Notes under the pieces: generated by a model
Database searches by the model: none
What the model was told of the DNA's origin: nothing
Seen by the model: only the letters and a program-made list of their open reading frames with translations
Part shown: piece by piece, positions 17,386 through 24,985 of the stretch
How positions within the stretch are numbered: the first letter of the stretch is position 1
Layout: each line of letters begins with the position of its first letter
NCBI RefSeq assembly: GCF_023896955.1
Contig: NZ_JAMHIW010000001.1
Location: forward strand, 372,001-436,000
Source: Micromonospora sp. RHAY321
GTDB taxonomy: Bacteria > Actinomycetota > Actinomycetes > Mycobacteriales > Micromonosporaceae
Direction of reading: 5' to 3'
DNA length: 64,000 bases
Position numbers and translations under genes: made by a program

Positions 17386-19092
17386 CTAGCTCGGAACGGG
17401 CTGAGAGCCGAGGCCCTCGTCGTCCGCGGCCGGTAGGAGCACCCGGAATGTGGCGCCCGACCCCTCGGCGGTGGTCAGGTCAACCCGGCCACCATGGCCC
17501 TGCACGATCGCCGCCACGATGGACAGACCGAGACCGGAGCCCCCGACTCCCGAGCTGCGGGTCCGGCTGGAGTCGACCCGGTAGAGACGCTCGAAGATTC
17601 GCTCCGCGTGTTGCGCCGGAATGCCCGAGCCGTTATCCGCGACCTCCAGGACCGCCAGCCCGCCGGAAACACTCCCCGAGGACGACGATCCGCCGGAGGT
17701 CAACCGGCCCACCCGTACCGTGATCTGGGTTCCGGGTGGAGTGTGCTTCAGGGCGTTGCCGACGAGGTTGGTCGCCACCTGGCGCAGGCGATGCTCGTCG
17801 CCGAGGACGGTGACCGCGTCGAATCCACCCTCCTCCGCCCCCAGTGCGGCCAGCCGGATCGGCCGGTCGGGCAGCCTGGCGTGCGCGTCGCGGATCGTGT
17901 CGGCGGCGATCGCGAGCAGGTCGACCGGTTGTCGTCGCATCGGGCGGTGCAGATCCAGCCGAGCGAGTAGCAGCAGGTCCTCGACGAGGACGCCCATCCG
18001 GTCGGCCTCGCCCTCGATGCGGCCCATCGTTTCGTCCAGCATCGGCCCGGGTGGCGCGCCACCGCGGCGATACAGCTCAGCGAAGCCGCGGATCGAGGTC
18101 AGCGGCGTACGCAGTTCGTGTGACGCGTCCGCGAGGAACTGCCGAAGGCGCTGATCGGAGGCGACTCGTGCGGCCATCTCGGACCCGATGCGGTCGAGCA
18201 TGGTGTTCAGCGCGATACCGAGGCGGCCGGGCTCGGTATGTGGATCGGTCTGGTCGACCCGGCGCGACAGGTCGCCTGCGGTGATCTCCGTGGAGATCGC
18301 CTCCATCCGGGTGAGCGGACGCAGCCCGATGCGCACCACCAGCGCCGCGGCAAGCCCGAGGGCGAGCACCACCAGTAGCAGCACGACCCCGTCGATCAGC
18401 AGCAGACGGTCGGCTGTGGCGTCGACGTCCTGCAGAGAGAGCGCCACCAAGGCGAGCCCGCCGCTGCTGGTGTGAGCGACGAGCACTCGCCAGGAACCGT
18501 TGTCGTCCTCGGCGTTCACCGTGTATGGCTGGTTGTTGTCGGCCCGTCGTGTCAGGTCGGCGAAGTCAGTCAACCGGGGTGGGGAAACTGCTTCGGAGGA
18601 GAGGTATCCCGGCAGCGGGGTTCCATCTGCCCGAAAGCTCAGCGTCGCCTGTTCCGGGCCGCCGCCGGGTATGCGCAACGCACGTGGAGGGCCCGGTGAC
18701 ATCTGCTGGGCCGAACCGTTGGTCAGCGGTCGGATTGCCACTTTGAGCTGCTCGTCGACCCGGTCGGTGAGGTACGAGCGGAGCAGTACCAGCCCGGCCA
18801 TGTTGGCCACGATCAACGCGACTGCGGCGAGCGCGACCACGACCACGACCAGCCTCGATCGCAGCATCCAGTGCCCCCAGCGGCGGGGCGGGGGCAATCG
18901 CCGTCGGCTCGCCCTCTGGGGCAGCTCACGCAGGCGCCGCCACCATCGATGAGTGAGGGTGATCGCCCGCCGGTGGAACGACCTGCCCGGCTCCGGTGAC
19001 GCCACGCCCCGCCCGGCCGGTGGAATCGGCCCGCCTGGTGGTGGTGCGGCGGAATTGCCTGGCGGCATGCCGCGGCCGGGCGGCGTCGTCAT
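17386..19092 (-). CDS. Sensor histidine kinase of the MacAB-like operon
   Basis: 568 residues from ATG 19092 (MTTPPGRGMPPGNSAAPP), which overlaps the regulator stop as ATGA. A Pro-rich N-terminus of about 70 residues is followed by a helix (SRLVVVVVALAAVALIVANM), an extracellular sensor of about 140 residues, a second helix, HAMP (LRPLTRMEAISTEITAGDLS), HisKA with [20 protein letters not shown], and HATPase (NLVGNALKHTPPGTQ; DNGSGIPAQHAERIFERLYR; GGSGLGLSIVAAIVQGHGG). The extended cytosolic N-terminus is longer than usual. The stimulus is unknown; the operon suggests cell-envelope stress or the exported substrate. Confidence 0.92.
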   Translation of the reverse strand: MTTPPGRGMPPGNSAAPPPGGPIPPAGRGVASPEPGRSFHRRAITLTHRWWRRLRELPQRASRRRLPPPRRWGHWMLRSRLVVVVVALAAVALIVANMAGLVLLRSYLTDRVDEQLKVAIRPLTNGSAQQMSPGPPRALRIPGGGPEQATLSFRADGTPLPGYLSSEAVSPPRLTDFADLTRRADNNQPYTVNAEDDNGSWRVLVAHTSSGGLALVALSLQDVDATADRLLLIDGVVLLLVVLALGLAAALVVRIGLRPLTRMEAISTEITAGDLSRRVDQTDPHTEPGRLGIALNTMLDRIGSEMAARVASDQRLRQFLADASHELRTPLTSIRGFAELYRRGGAPPGPMLDETMGRIEGEADRMGVLVEDLLLLARLDLHRPMRRQPVDLLAIAADTIRDAHARLPDRPIRLAALGAEEGGFDAVTVLGDEHRLRQVATNLVGNALKHTPPGTQITVRVGRLTSGGSSSSGSVSGGLAVLEVADNGSGIPAQHAERIFERLYRVDSSRTRSSGVGGSGLGLSIVAAIVQGHGGRVDLTTAEGSGATFRVLLPAADDEGLGSQPVPS

Positions 19093-19817
19093 TCGCCGGC
19101 CGCCCTGGGAAGCCGAAGCGCGTAGCCGAAACCGCGCACAGTGTGGATCAGGGGCGGACCTGAGCAATCGATCTTCTTGCGCAGGTAGTAGACGTACGAC
19201 TCGACGATGCGCCCATCACCACCGAAGTCGTACTTCCACACCCGGTCCAGAATCTGTGCCTTGCTGACCACCCGTCCCGGGTTGACCAGCAAGTATCGCA
19301 ACAGGTTGAACTCGGTGGGTGACAGGTCGATCACCCGGCCGCCCCGGCGTACCTCGTGGGCGTCCTCATCCAGTTCCAGGTCGGCGTAGCTGAGCACGGC
19401 ACTGGCTGGCTCGACCCGGCTGCGGCGGAGGATGGCGCGGATCCGAAGGACCACCTCTTCGAGGCTGAAGGGCTTGGTCACGTAGTCGTCGGCGCCGACG
19501 GTCAGGCCAGAAATTCGGTCCTCGACCGTGTCGCGCGCGGTGAGGAACAGCACCGGTACGGCTTGGCCGCTCGCCGTGTCCCGCAGCCGTTGCGCCACCT
19601 GGAACCCGTCGAGGTCGGGCATCATCACGTCGAGCACGACGAGATCCGGCTCGAACTCAGCCGCGACAGCGAGAGCCTCCCGCCCGCCACGCGCCACCCG
19701 TACGTCGAAGTCGATCAGTCGCAGGGTCGCCGAGAGCAACGCACAGATGTTGGGCTCGTCGTCCACCACCAGCACCCTGGACAACCGCCGAGTCGACTCC
19801 CCTGCCTGTTGGCGCAC
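19089..19817 (-). CDS. OmpR-family response regulator of the MacAB-like operon
   Basis: 242 residues. Receiver: acidic pair D19/D20, phospho-acceptor D63 in LVVLDVMMPDLDGF, and Lys in DDYVTKPFSLEEVVLRI. OmpR-type winged helix: LSPTEFNLLRYLLVNPGRVV and IVESYVYYLRKKIDCSGPPL. The protein is similar in layout to actinobacterial regulators of the TcrA/PrrA class. It heads the operon regulator-kinase-adaptor-ATPase-permease-DUF5666 protein, and also lies 98 bases downstream of the second adaptor gene, which may be co-transcribed or separately started. Confidence 0.93.
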   Translation of the reverse strand: MRQQAGESTRRLSRVLVVDDEPNICALLSATLRLIDFDVRVARGGREALAVAAEFEPDLVVLDVMMPDLDGFQVAQRLRDTASGQAVPVLFLTARDTVEDRISGLTVGADDYVTKPFSLEEVVLRIRAILRRSRVEPASAVLSYADLELDEDAHEVRRGGRVIDLSPTEFNLLRYLLVNPGRVVSKAQILDRVWKYDFGGDGRIVESYVYYLRKKIDCSGPPLIHTVRGFGYALRLPRAAGE

Positions 19818-19914
19818 TCGCCAGCCCTCCTCATCGTGAACGTCCGCGCCACATCCCTATCGGGGCAGCCTGGGAGCCAGCTAGGAATGCGGTAGGGGCT
19901 CGCTGGACTGATCA

Positions 19915-21453
19915 TCAGTTGGTCAGGACCTTGTCACCCTCCACGAGACCGGAAACGATCTCGATGTACTGATCGCCGCGTACGCCGATCACCACCTGCC
20001 GCTCGTCACGGCCGTTCGCGCTCGGGACGAGCACGGACCCGGATGTACCGCTGACGGTGCGCACCGCCGAGGAAGGCACCCGGAGCACATTCGTCACGGA
20101 CTGGACCTTGACCCGGGCATTGGCACTCTGACCGACCAGGGCGTCGACCGGCACCTTGGTGAAGTCGAGCACCACCCCGTAGGTGACCATCTGGCCGTTC
20201 GTTGTGCCAACCGGGTCGACCTGGCTCACCTTGGCAGCGAATTCCTGCCCCGGCCGGTCAGCGAGCGTCACGGTCGCATCGAGACCATTGACAAGCCGCC
20301 CCGCGTCCGCCTCTGGGAAGCTCGCCGCGACCTCCATCCCGGCGACGTCGCCGAGGGTGACGATGGTCGCGCCGCCGTTGACCTCGCCGCCGACCGCACC
20401 GCTGACGGTGAGCACTTTGCCCGGGACCGGCGCAGTGATCTTCGTGCCGGCCAGCGCGTCCTTCGCCTCGCCGAGGGTCAGCTCAGCGCTGTTCACGCGC
20501 TCCTGGGCGCGCAGGAGCGGGTCGGTTCCACCGCTGCTGGCGCCATCGGACTGACCGGCACCGCCCGAGCAGTTCTCGTCGCCGCTGCCATTTCCACTGC
20601 TGTTGCCACTTCCGCTGCCGGTGCCCTGGCTGCTACCGCCACCCGGTGTGCTGCCGCCACGACTCGGGGACGCGGACGGGCTCGGGGACGCGGACGGGCT
20701 GGGCGATGAGGACGGGCTCGGGGTGGCCGTCGCGGTCGGGGTAGCCGTGGCAGTGAAGGATCGGGTAGCCACAACCCGAGCCGAGGTCGTCGGTGCCGGC
20801 GTGGGCGAAACCGGCGTGGGCGAAACCGTCGTGGTCGCAGACGGCGTCGTCTGCGACAGCGTGGGCGACACCGAAGTCGTGGGAGACGGGGTGGGCGGGT
20901 CGGTGGCCGTTGGGGGCGGCGCCCAGTTGAGCAAGGTGACCGACCTGGACCCGCTCGAACTCCCGCCGGTGCTCGTGGCTGCCGCCGGCGCGATCACCGC
21001 GCCGCCCCCGCCGCCGCAGATGCTGCCCGTCTGGCTCTGCGTACTCGGGCTCTGCTCGGCCGCGTCGCGGTCCGCCTCGGCCTGATCAAGCGCATCCTGG
21101 GCGGAGTCGACCCGCTCCTGGGCGTCTGTGTCGTCGATCTCTGCCAGCACCTGGCCCGACTCCACCTGGTCGCCCGGCCGCACGTTGACCACCGTGACCG
21201 TGCCGGACGTACCGAAGCTGAGGCTGCGGTCCTGCGCTGGCCGCAACGAACCCGTCGTCGCGACAGCCAGCGAGACCTCACCCCGATCCACGCTACTGGT
21301 CGCGGCCAGTTCGACGCCGTTCGGCGCGTCGCTGGTGAAGGCGTATGCCGCCGCCGAGGCCGCCACTAGGACCATTGAGGTCGCGGCAGTCGCCGTCCAT
21401 CGTGCCCGCCGACTCCGTACGGTCCTGCGCAGCGCATTCAGGCCAATACCCAT
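19915..21453 (-). CDS. Second HlyD-type adaptor with a large low-complexity insert
   Basis: 512 residues. Anchor helix (about 20-40), first half-lipoyl domain (GTVTVVNVRPGDQVESGQVL), first hairpin helix ending at about 135 (DAQERVDSAQDALDQAEADR), then about 175 residues of Ser/Thr/Pro- and Gly-rich sequence. The second helix follows (RAQERVNSAELTLGEAKDAL), then lipoyl half, barrel and C-terminal domain (VLRVPSSAVRTVSG). The insert sits at the tip of the helical hairpin, where adaptors normally contact an outer tunnel. It is bounded by single cysteines (SICGGG and ENCSGG) that might pair. There is no dedicated ATPase or permease beside it; the MacAB set downstream is the likely partner. A normal adaptor would be about 340 residues. 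Confidence 0.82.
   Translation of the reverse strand: MGIGLNALRRTVRSRRARWTATAATSMVLVAASAAAYAFTSDAPNGVELAATSSVDRGEVSLAVATTGSLRPAQDRSLSFGTSGTVTVVNVRPGDQVESGQVLAEIDDTDAQERVDSAQDALDQAEADRDAAEQSPSTQSQTGSICGGGGGAVIAPAAATSTGGSSSGSRSVTLLNWAPPPTATDPPTPSPTTSVSPTLSQTTPSATTTVSPTPVSPTPAPTTSARVVATRSFTATATPTATATPSPSSSPSPSASPSPSASPSRGGSTPGGGSSQGTGSGSGNSSGNGSGDENCSGGAGQSDGASSGGTDPLLRAQERVNSAELTLGEAKDALAGTKITAPVPGKVLTVSGAVGGEVNGGATIVTLGDVAGMEVAASFPEADAGRLVNGLDATVTLADRPGQEFAAKVSQVDPVGTTNGQMVTYGVVLDFTKVPVDALVGQSANARVKVQSVTNVLRVPSSAVRTVSGTSGSVLVPSANGRDERQVVIGVRGDQYIEIVSGLVEGDKVLTN
20663..20716. repeat. 18-base tandem repeat inside the second adaptor gene
   Basis: Two perfect copies of CTCGGGGACGCGGACGGG (20663-20680, 20681-20698) are followed by a diverged third (20699-20716). 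On the coding strand they give an SPSASP hexapeptide run. A separate short repeat, GGCGTGGGCGAAACC twice, lies near 20800-20830. Such repeats can change copy number by slippage without changing frame. Confidence 0.85.
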
Positions 21454-21680
21454 GGGGCGCGAGTGTCATGGTCCCGGCTCGCAGTTCACTCGGCCGGACC
21501 TCAGAGTCTCCTCAAAGTCGCCAGGGGTCGGTGATTCCGAGCCGGCTCCCAGTTTCGTCCGACCTCACCTGGAGGTGACCCGGGTGGCATAGGTCGTCGC
21601 CCGGGTGCCCCCTCATCCCGGGCGACACCCAAGCAAAGGGGACCACCCCACGCTGGGGCGAGATCCAGGAGGAGATTTCG

Positions 21681-22199
21681 GTGACGGTACGCAACCGGCG
21701 GGTGCGCTGGGGACTAGCTCTGGCGGCGGGCTCGGCGGTGCTGACCCTGACCGCGGCCTGCGGAGGTTCAGGATCGGGGAGCACCGACAACAGTAGCGGT
21801 GGTGGGCAGGACACGGCAGGACAGAACTCCACGATGGCCGCGTACACGGACTGCCTGGAGCACCAGGGAATCACCATGCCGACCGGACGTCCGTCCGGAC
21901 GTCCGTCCGGGCGACCCTCGGGCGCCCCGTCGCCTGGCGCATCCGGTCGCCCTGGCGGCGGGGGCCCGGGCGCATTGAAGCCCGCAGGAGTCGACGACGC
22001 GACCTGGCAGAAGGCGCAGGAGGCGTGCGCGTCGGTGCGGCCCACCGGCGGCGCCGGCCGTGGCCAGGGTACAAACCCCGCCTACGCGAACTGCCTGTCC
22101 GACCACGGCGTTCTGGCCGGGACGACCCCGGACTCCAGCGACCCGAAGGTCAGTGCGGCACTGGAGGCGTGCAAGGCGGTCAGCCCGGCGCCGAGCTGA
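21681..22199 (+). CDS. Small secreted lipoprotein with GRPS repeats
   Basis: 172 residues. The signal peptide ends in a lipobox, LTLTAAC (Cys at about residue 28), so it is probably lipid-anchored outside the cell. A Gly/Ser linker follows, then two short helical cysteine-bearing modules: AAYTDCLEHQGI...WQKAQEACASVRP and NPAYANCLSDHGV...ALEACKAVSP. Each has two cysteines likely to form a disulfide. Between the paired cysteines of the first module lies a GRPSGRPSGRPSGAPS repeat and a Gly-rich stretch. Start GTG with AGGAGGA upstream. It is divergent from the second adaptor gene, so it may belong to the same envelope system. No known function. Confidence 0.75.
   Translation: MTVRNRRVRWGLALAAGSAVLTLTAACGGSGSGSTDNSSGGGQDTAGQNSTMAAYTDCLEHQGITMPTGRPSGRPSGRPSGAPSPGASGRPGGGGPGALKPAGVDDATWQKAQEACASVRPTGGAGRGQGTNPAYANCLSDHGVLAGTTPDSSDPKVSAALEACKAVSPAPS
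21885..21920. repeat. 12-base tandem repeat encoding GRPS
   Basis: Two perfect copies of GGACGTCCGTCC (21885-21896, 21897-21908) and a diverged third copy give the GRPS peptide repeat in the lipoprotein. Each unit contains GGACGTCC, itself a palindrome. Confidence 0.85.
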
Positions 22200-22262
22200 T
22201 CTCCCCGCGCCGTCCCTTGGTGTACAAGGCCGCCCCGTTTCCCCTCGGCAGGGCGACCGCCC

Positions 22263-22300
22263 GGCACTCACGCGAGCAGTCGGTTGTTCGCGTGAGTGCC
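22263..22300. terminator. Bidirectional hairpin terminator
   Basis: A perfect 13-base inverted repeat (GGCACTCACGCGA and TCGCGTGAGTGCC) with a 12-base loop lies between the convergent ends of the lipoprotein gene (stop 22199) and the sorbosone-dehydrogenase-like gene (stop 22375). Stem strength and position fit a terminator for both directions; a protein-binding operator is less likely here. Confidence 0.7.
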
Positions 22301-22374
22301 ACGAGCGAATTATCTGGTGTGGTGAATCGGTATCCCTCTCTGCGTCGGCCGGTAAGCGTCCCCGTCGTTCGGGG

Positions 22375-23493
22375 CTATCGTGCGGGGAAGCGCAGGATGC
22401 GGTCGTCACCATCGCGTACATCGTGGCCGTCGGTGTTGGACGTGGTCATCCACAGTGCCCCGTCAGGGGCGATCTGTACCGTCCGTAGGCGGCCGTAGCG
22501 TCCTACCAGCTGTGCGGAGGGGACACCTGCCGCGTCGCCGTCGAGGGGGATCGTCCACAGCCGCTGGCCTCGCAACGCCGCCACGTAGGCCGTGTCTCCG
22601 GCGATGGCGATGCCCGACGGCGAGGCGTCGCTGACCGGCCAGGTAACGACCGGGTTCGTGTACCGCCCGCCGTCGGTGTCGCCGCTTCCTTCCACCTGAG
22701 GCCAGCCGTAGTTGTGTCCCGGCTCGATGCGGTTGACCTCGTCCAGATTGTTCTGCCCCAACTCGGCGGCGAACAGCCGGCCGTCGGAGTCCCAGGCGAG
22801 TCCTTGCACGTTGCGGTGCCCGAGGCTGTACACCGGCGATCCGGCGGTCGGGTTTCCCGGCGCCGGCGTGCCGTCGGGTGTCAGGCGCAGGATCTTGCCG
22901 TTGGGGCTCACCGGATTCTGGGAGCGCTCGGACTCGCCGGCGTCTCCGGTGCCGACGTACAGCATGCCGTCGGGGCCGAACGCGATGCGTCCGCCGTTGT
23001 GGTTTCCGCCCTTGGCGATGCCGTCGAAGATCACCTCGGGCTGTCCGCCGTCAAGGTGGAAGCGGACCACCCGGTTGTCCTGCTCGGACGTGTAGTACGC
23101 GTAGACCAGGTTGTCGTCGGCGAAGTGGGGCGACATGGCAAGGCCGAGTAGACCGCCCTCACCGCCCGCCACCACACCGGGCATCTGGTAGACCTGTCGG
23201 GGGGCGCCGCCGCCGGGAGTCAGCTGCAGCACCAAGCCGGTGTTCCGTTCGGCGATCAAGGCGTCGCCGTCCGGCAGGAACGTCAGACCCCACGGGACGT
23301 CGAAGCCCTGCGCGATCTCTTCCCCGGCGTCCAGATCCGGTGTTCCGGACGGGGCACTCGCCGCGATACTGCTGGCGACCGCAGTTGGCGATTGAGCTCG
23401 AGCGCCGACAGCATCGCACCCGGCGACGGCGCTCAACACCAGTAGCGCTGCGCATGCGTGCCGCCACCACTTGCCTACCGCAATGACTGCCAT
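22375..23493 (-). CDS. Glucose/sorbosone dehydrogenase-like (PQQ-type) lipoprotein
   Basis: About 372 residues. The signal peptide ends with a lipobox (LSAVAGC), and a six-bladed propeller of the soluble aldose/sorbosone dehydrogenase family follows: FDVPWGLTFLPDGDALIAER, GGEGGLLGLAMSPHFADDNL, GGNHNGGRIAFGPDGMLYVG, SLGHRNVQGLAWDSDGRLFA, GHNYGWPQVEGSG. The family oxidises sugars with PQQ in some members, but many actinobacterial members have unknown substrates and no evident PQQ supply. ATG at 23493 is chosen because GGAGG precedes it by six bases and it starts the signal peptide directly. It lies downstream of the LCP gene on the same strand with a 131-base gap. Confidence 0.87.
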   Translation of the reverse strand: MAVIAVGKWWRHACAALLVLSAVAGCDAVGARAQSPTAVASSIAASAPSGTPDLDAGEEIAQGFDVPWGLTFLPDGDALIAERNTGLVLQLTPGGGAPRQVYQMPGVVAGGEGGLLGLAMSPHFADDNLVYAYYTSEQDNRVVRFHLDGGQPEVIFDGIAKGGNHNGGRIAFGPDGMLYVGTGDAGESERSQNPVSPNGKILRLTPDGTPAPGNPTAGSPVYSLGHRNVQGLAWDSDGRLFAAELGQNNLDEVNRIEPGHNYGWPQVEGSGDTDGGRYTNPVVTWPVSDASPSGIAIAGDTAYVAALRGQRLWTIPLDGDAAGVPSAQLVGRYGRLRTVQIAPDGALWMTTSNTDGHDVRDGDDRILRFPAR

Positions 23494-23624
23494 GCTGATC
23501 CTCCGAAGCTGTGGAAGGCGGCTCGTCCGTGGCCCCGAAGCGTCTGCCGGAACCAGGAGACCAGAAGCCGCGCGGCCGTCTGCTGGCGTCAAGCGAGACA
23601 GCAGCGAGGTCGTGGAGCTGTTAG

Positions 23625-24632
23625 CTACACGCGAGAGTTGGTGGTGTGCGTCGGGGAGGGCGTTGGTGCGGACCGCAGGTAGTCCTGGACCGTGTCGTGG
23701 GCGACCGCCTGGTAGAGCGCCTTTGCCTTTGCGGTATCCGGAAGGACGACACTCTGGCCGCTCTTCATGCCGGTCCCCGCGCTCGGGCTGCCCAGGAAGG
23801 TCAGGTCGTCGCTGCGCAGGTCCCGCAGCTCCAAGGCGATATCGACCAGGTGGAAGTCCTCGTCCACGGTGACCGACCCGGTGACGGCCTGGAGGAAGGC
23901 GTTGAGCTTGACCGGGTTCGACAGCGTGCCGATGCCCGCCGCGCGGTCGAGCAGCGCCTGCAGGAACTCGCGCTGGTGCCGTTCCCGGCTGAAGTCGCCG
24001 TCGGCGAACTGGTAGCGCTGGCGGACGTAGTCCAGCGCCGCCGCGCCGTCCAGGTGTCGGGTGCCCTTCTGGAAGGTCCGGTGCGGCGCGTGGATGGAGG
24101 TGATGGTCTTCTCGATCTTCAGGTCCACGCCGCCGAGGGCGTCGACGACCTGCGCGAAACCGGCGAAGTCGACCAGGGCCACGTGATCGATGTGTACGCC
24201 GGTGAAGGTCTCCACGGTCTGCACGGTCAGCGGGGTTCCACCCCAGGCATACGCGGAATTGATCTTGGCCATGGTGTTGCCGTGCTGCCCGTCGGCCGAC
24301 TTCGGGACGAAGACCCAGGTGTCGCGGGGGATCGAGACGACCTCCGCCTTCTGGTGGTCGGCATCGAGGTGCAGCAGCATGATGGTGTCGGTACGGGACT
24401 CAGCCGTCTTGTCCGGGTCCCGGGAGTCGCTGCCGAGCAATAGCACGTTCATCGCGCCGGTGACCGCCTGAGTGGGGCGAGCGCTCTCCGGAAGCCCGGC
24501 GAAGGCGTCGGTGCGCGCGAGATTGCGGTCGAGTGAGCGTCCGTACGCCCCGATGGCGATCGTCGCTCCGCCGCCGAGCAGCAGCAGTGCCGCCAGCACC
24601 GTGATCAGAATCCGTCGTGATCGTCGTTGCAT
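23625..24632 (-). CDS. LytR-CpsA-Psr (LCP) family protein
   Basis: 335 residues. N-terminal anchor helix (RILITVLAALLLLGGGATIA), then the LCP domain from about residue 65: MNVLLLGSDSRDPDKTAESR, DTIMLLHLDADHQKAEVVSI, PRDTWVFVP, KINSAYAWGG, VDFAGFAQVVDALGGVDL and a conserved YVRQRYQFADGDFSRERHQ. LCP enzymes transfer lipid-linked glycopolymers (wall teichoic acid, arabinogalactan or capsule) to peptidoglycan outside the membrane. The Arg/Asp residues that bind the pyrophosphate lipid (SRTD, PRDT, RQRYQF, RERHQ) are present. The start at 24632 (MQRRSRR) puts the anchor at the N-terminus; ATG 24671 would add 13 residues. Confidence 0.92.
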   Translation of the reverse strand: MQRRSRRILITVLAALLLLGGGATIAIGAYGRSLDRNLARTDAFAGLPESARPTQAVTGAMNVLLLGSDSRDPDKTAESRTDTIMLLHLDADHQKAEVVSIPRDTWVFVPKSADGQHGNTMAKINSAYAWGGTPLTVQTVETFTGVHIDHVALVDFAGFAQVVDALGGVDLKIEKTITSIHAPHRTFQKGTRHLDGAAALDYVRQRYQFADGDFSRERHQREFLQALLDRAAGIGTLSNPVKLNAFLQAVTGSVTVDEDFHLVDIALELRDLRSDDLTFLGSPSAGTGMKSGQSVVLPDTAKAKALYQAVAHDTVQDYLRSAPTPSPTHTTNSRV

Positions 24633-24985
24633 CCGCCCCAGCCCTTCACGCTCCAGCCGGACATCACCCAACGCCGGTCGTCACCCAAAGTAATGAGCAA
24701 AGCTGGGAGACGGCTTGGAGTGACTACGGGCGGACAACTCCCACCTGCCTCAAGCTGATCTCAGGGTTGCCGCAAACCGAAACCCTGGGCGAATTCGGTC
24801 AGACCGCCTGGCTGGGTCATCGCGCGCAACGCCGACCGGTACACGTCGCCCCCTGACGCCGAGGGCTCGTCACGGCTGCGGCGAGCGACCTGATCAAAAC
24901 GTTTCGGGCAGGCGTTGTTGTCGCTCGCCGGGCGGACAGAGCGATCTGCGGGACCGATTGGTGGGAGCGCGGCTGGGATTGGACG

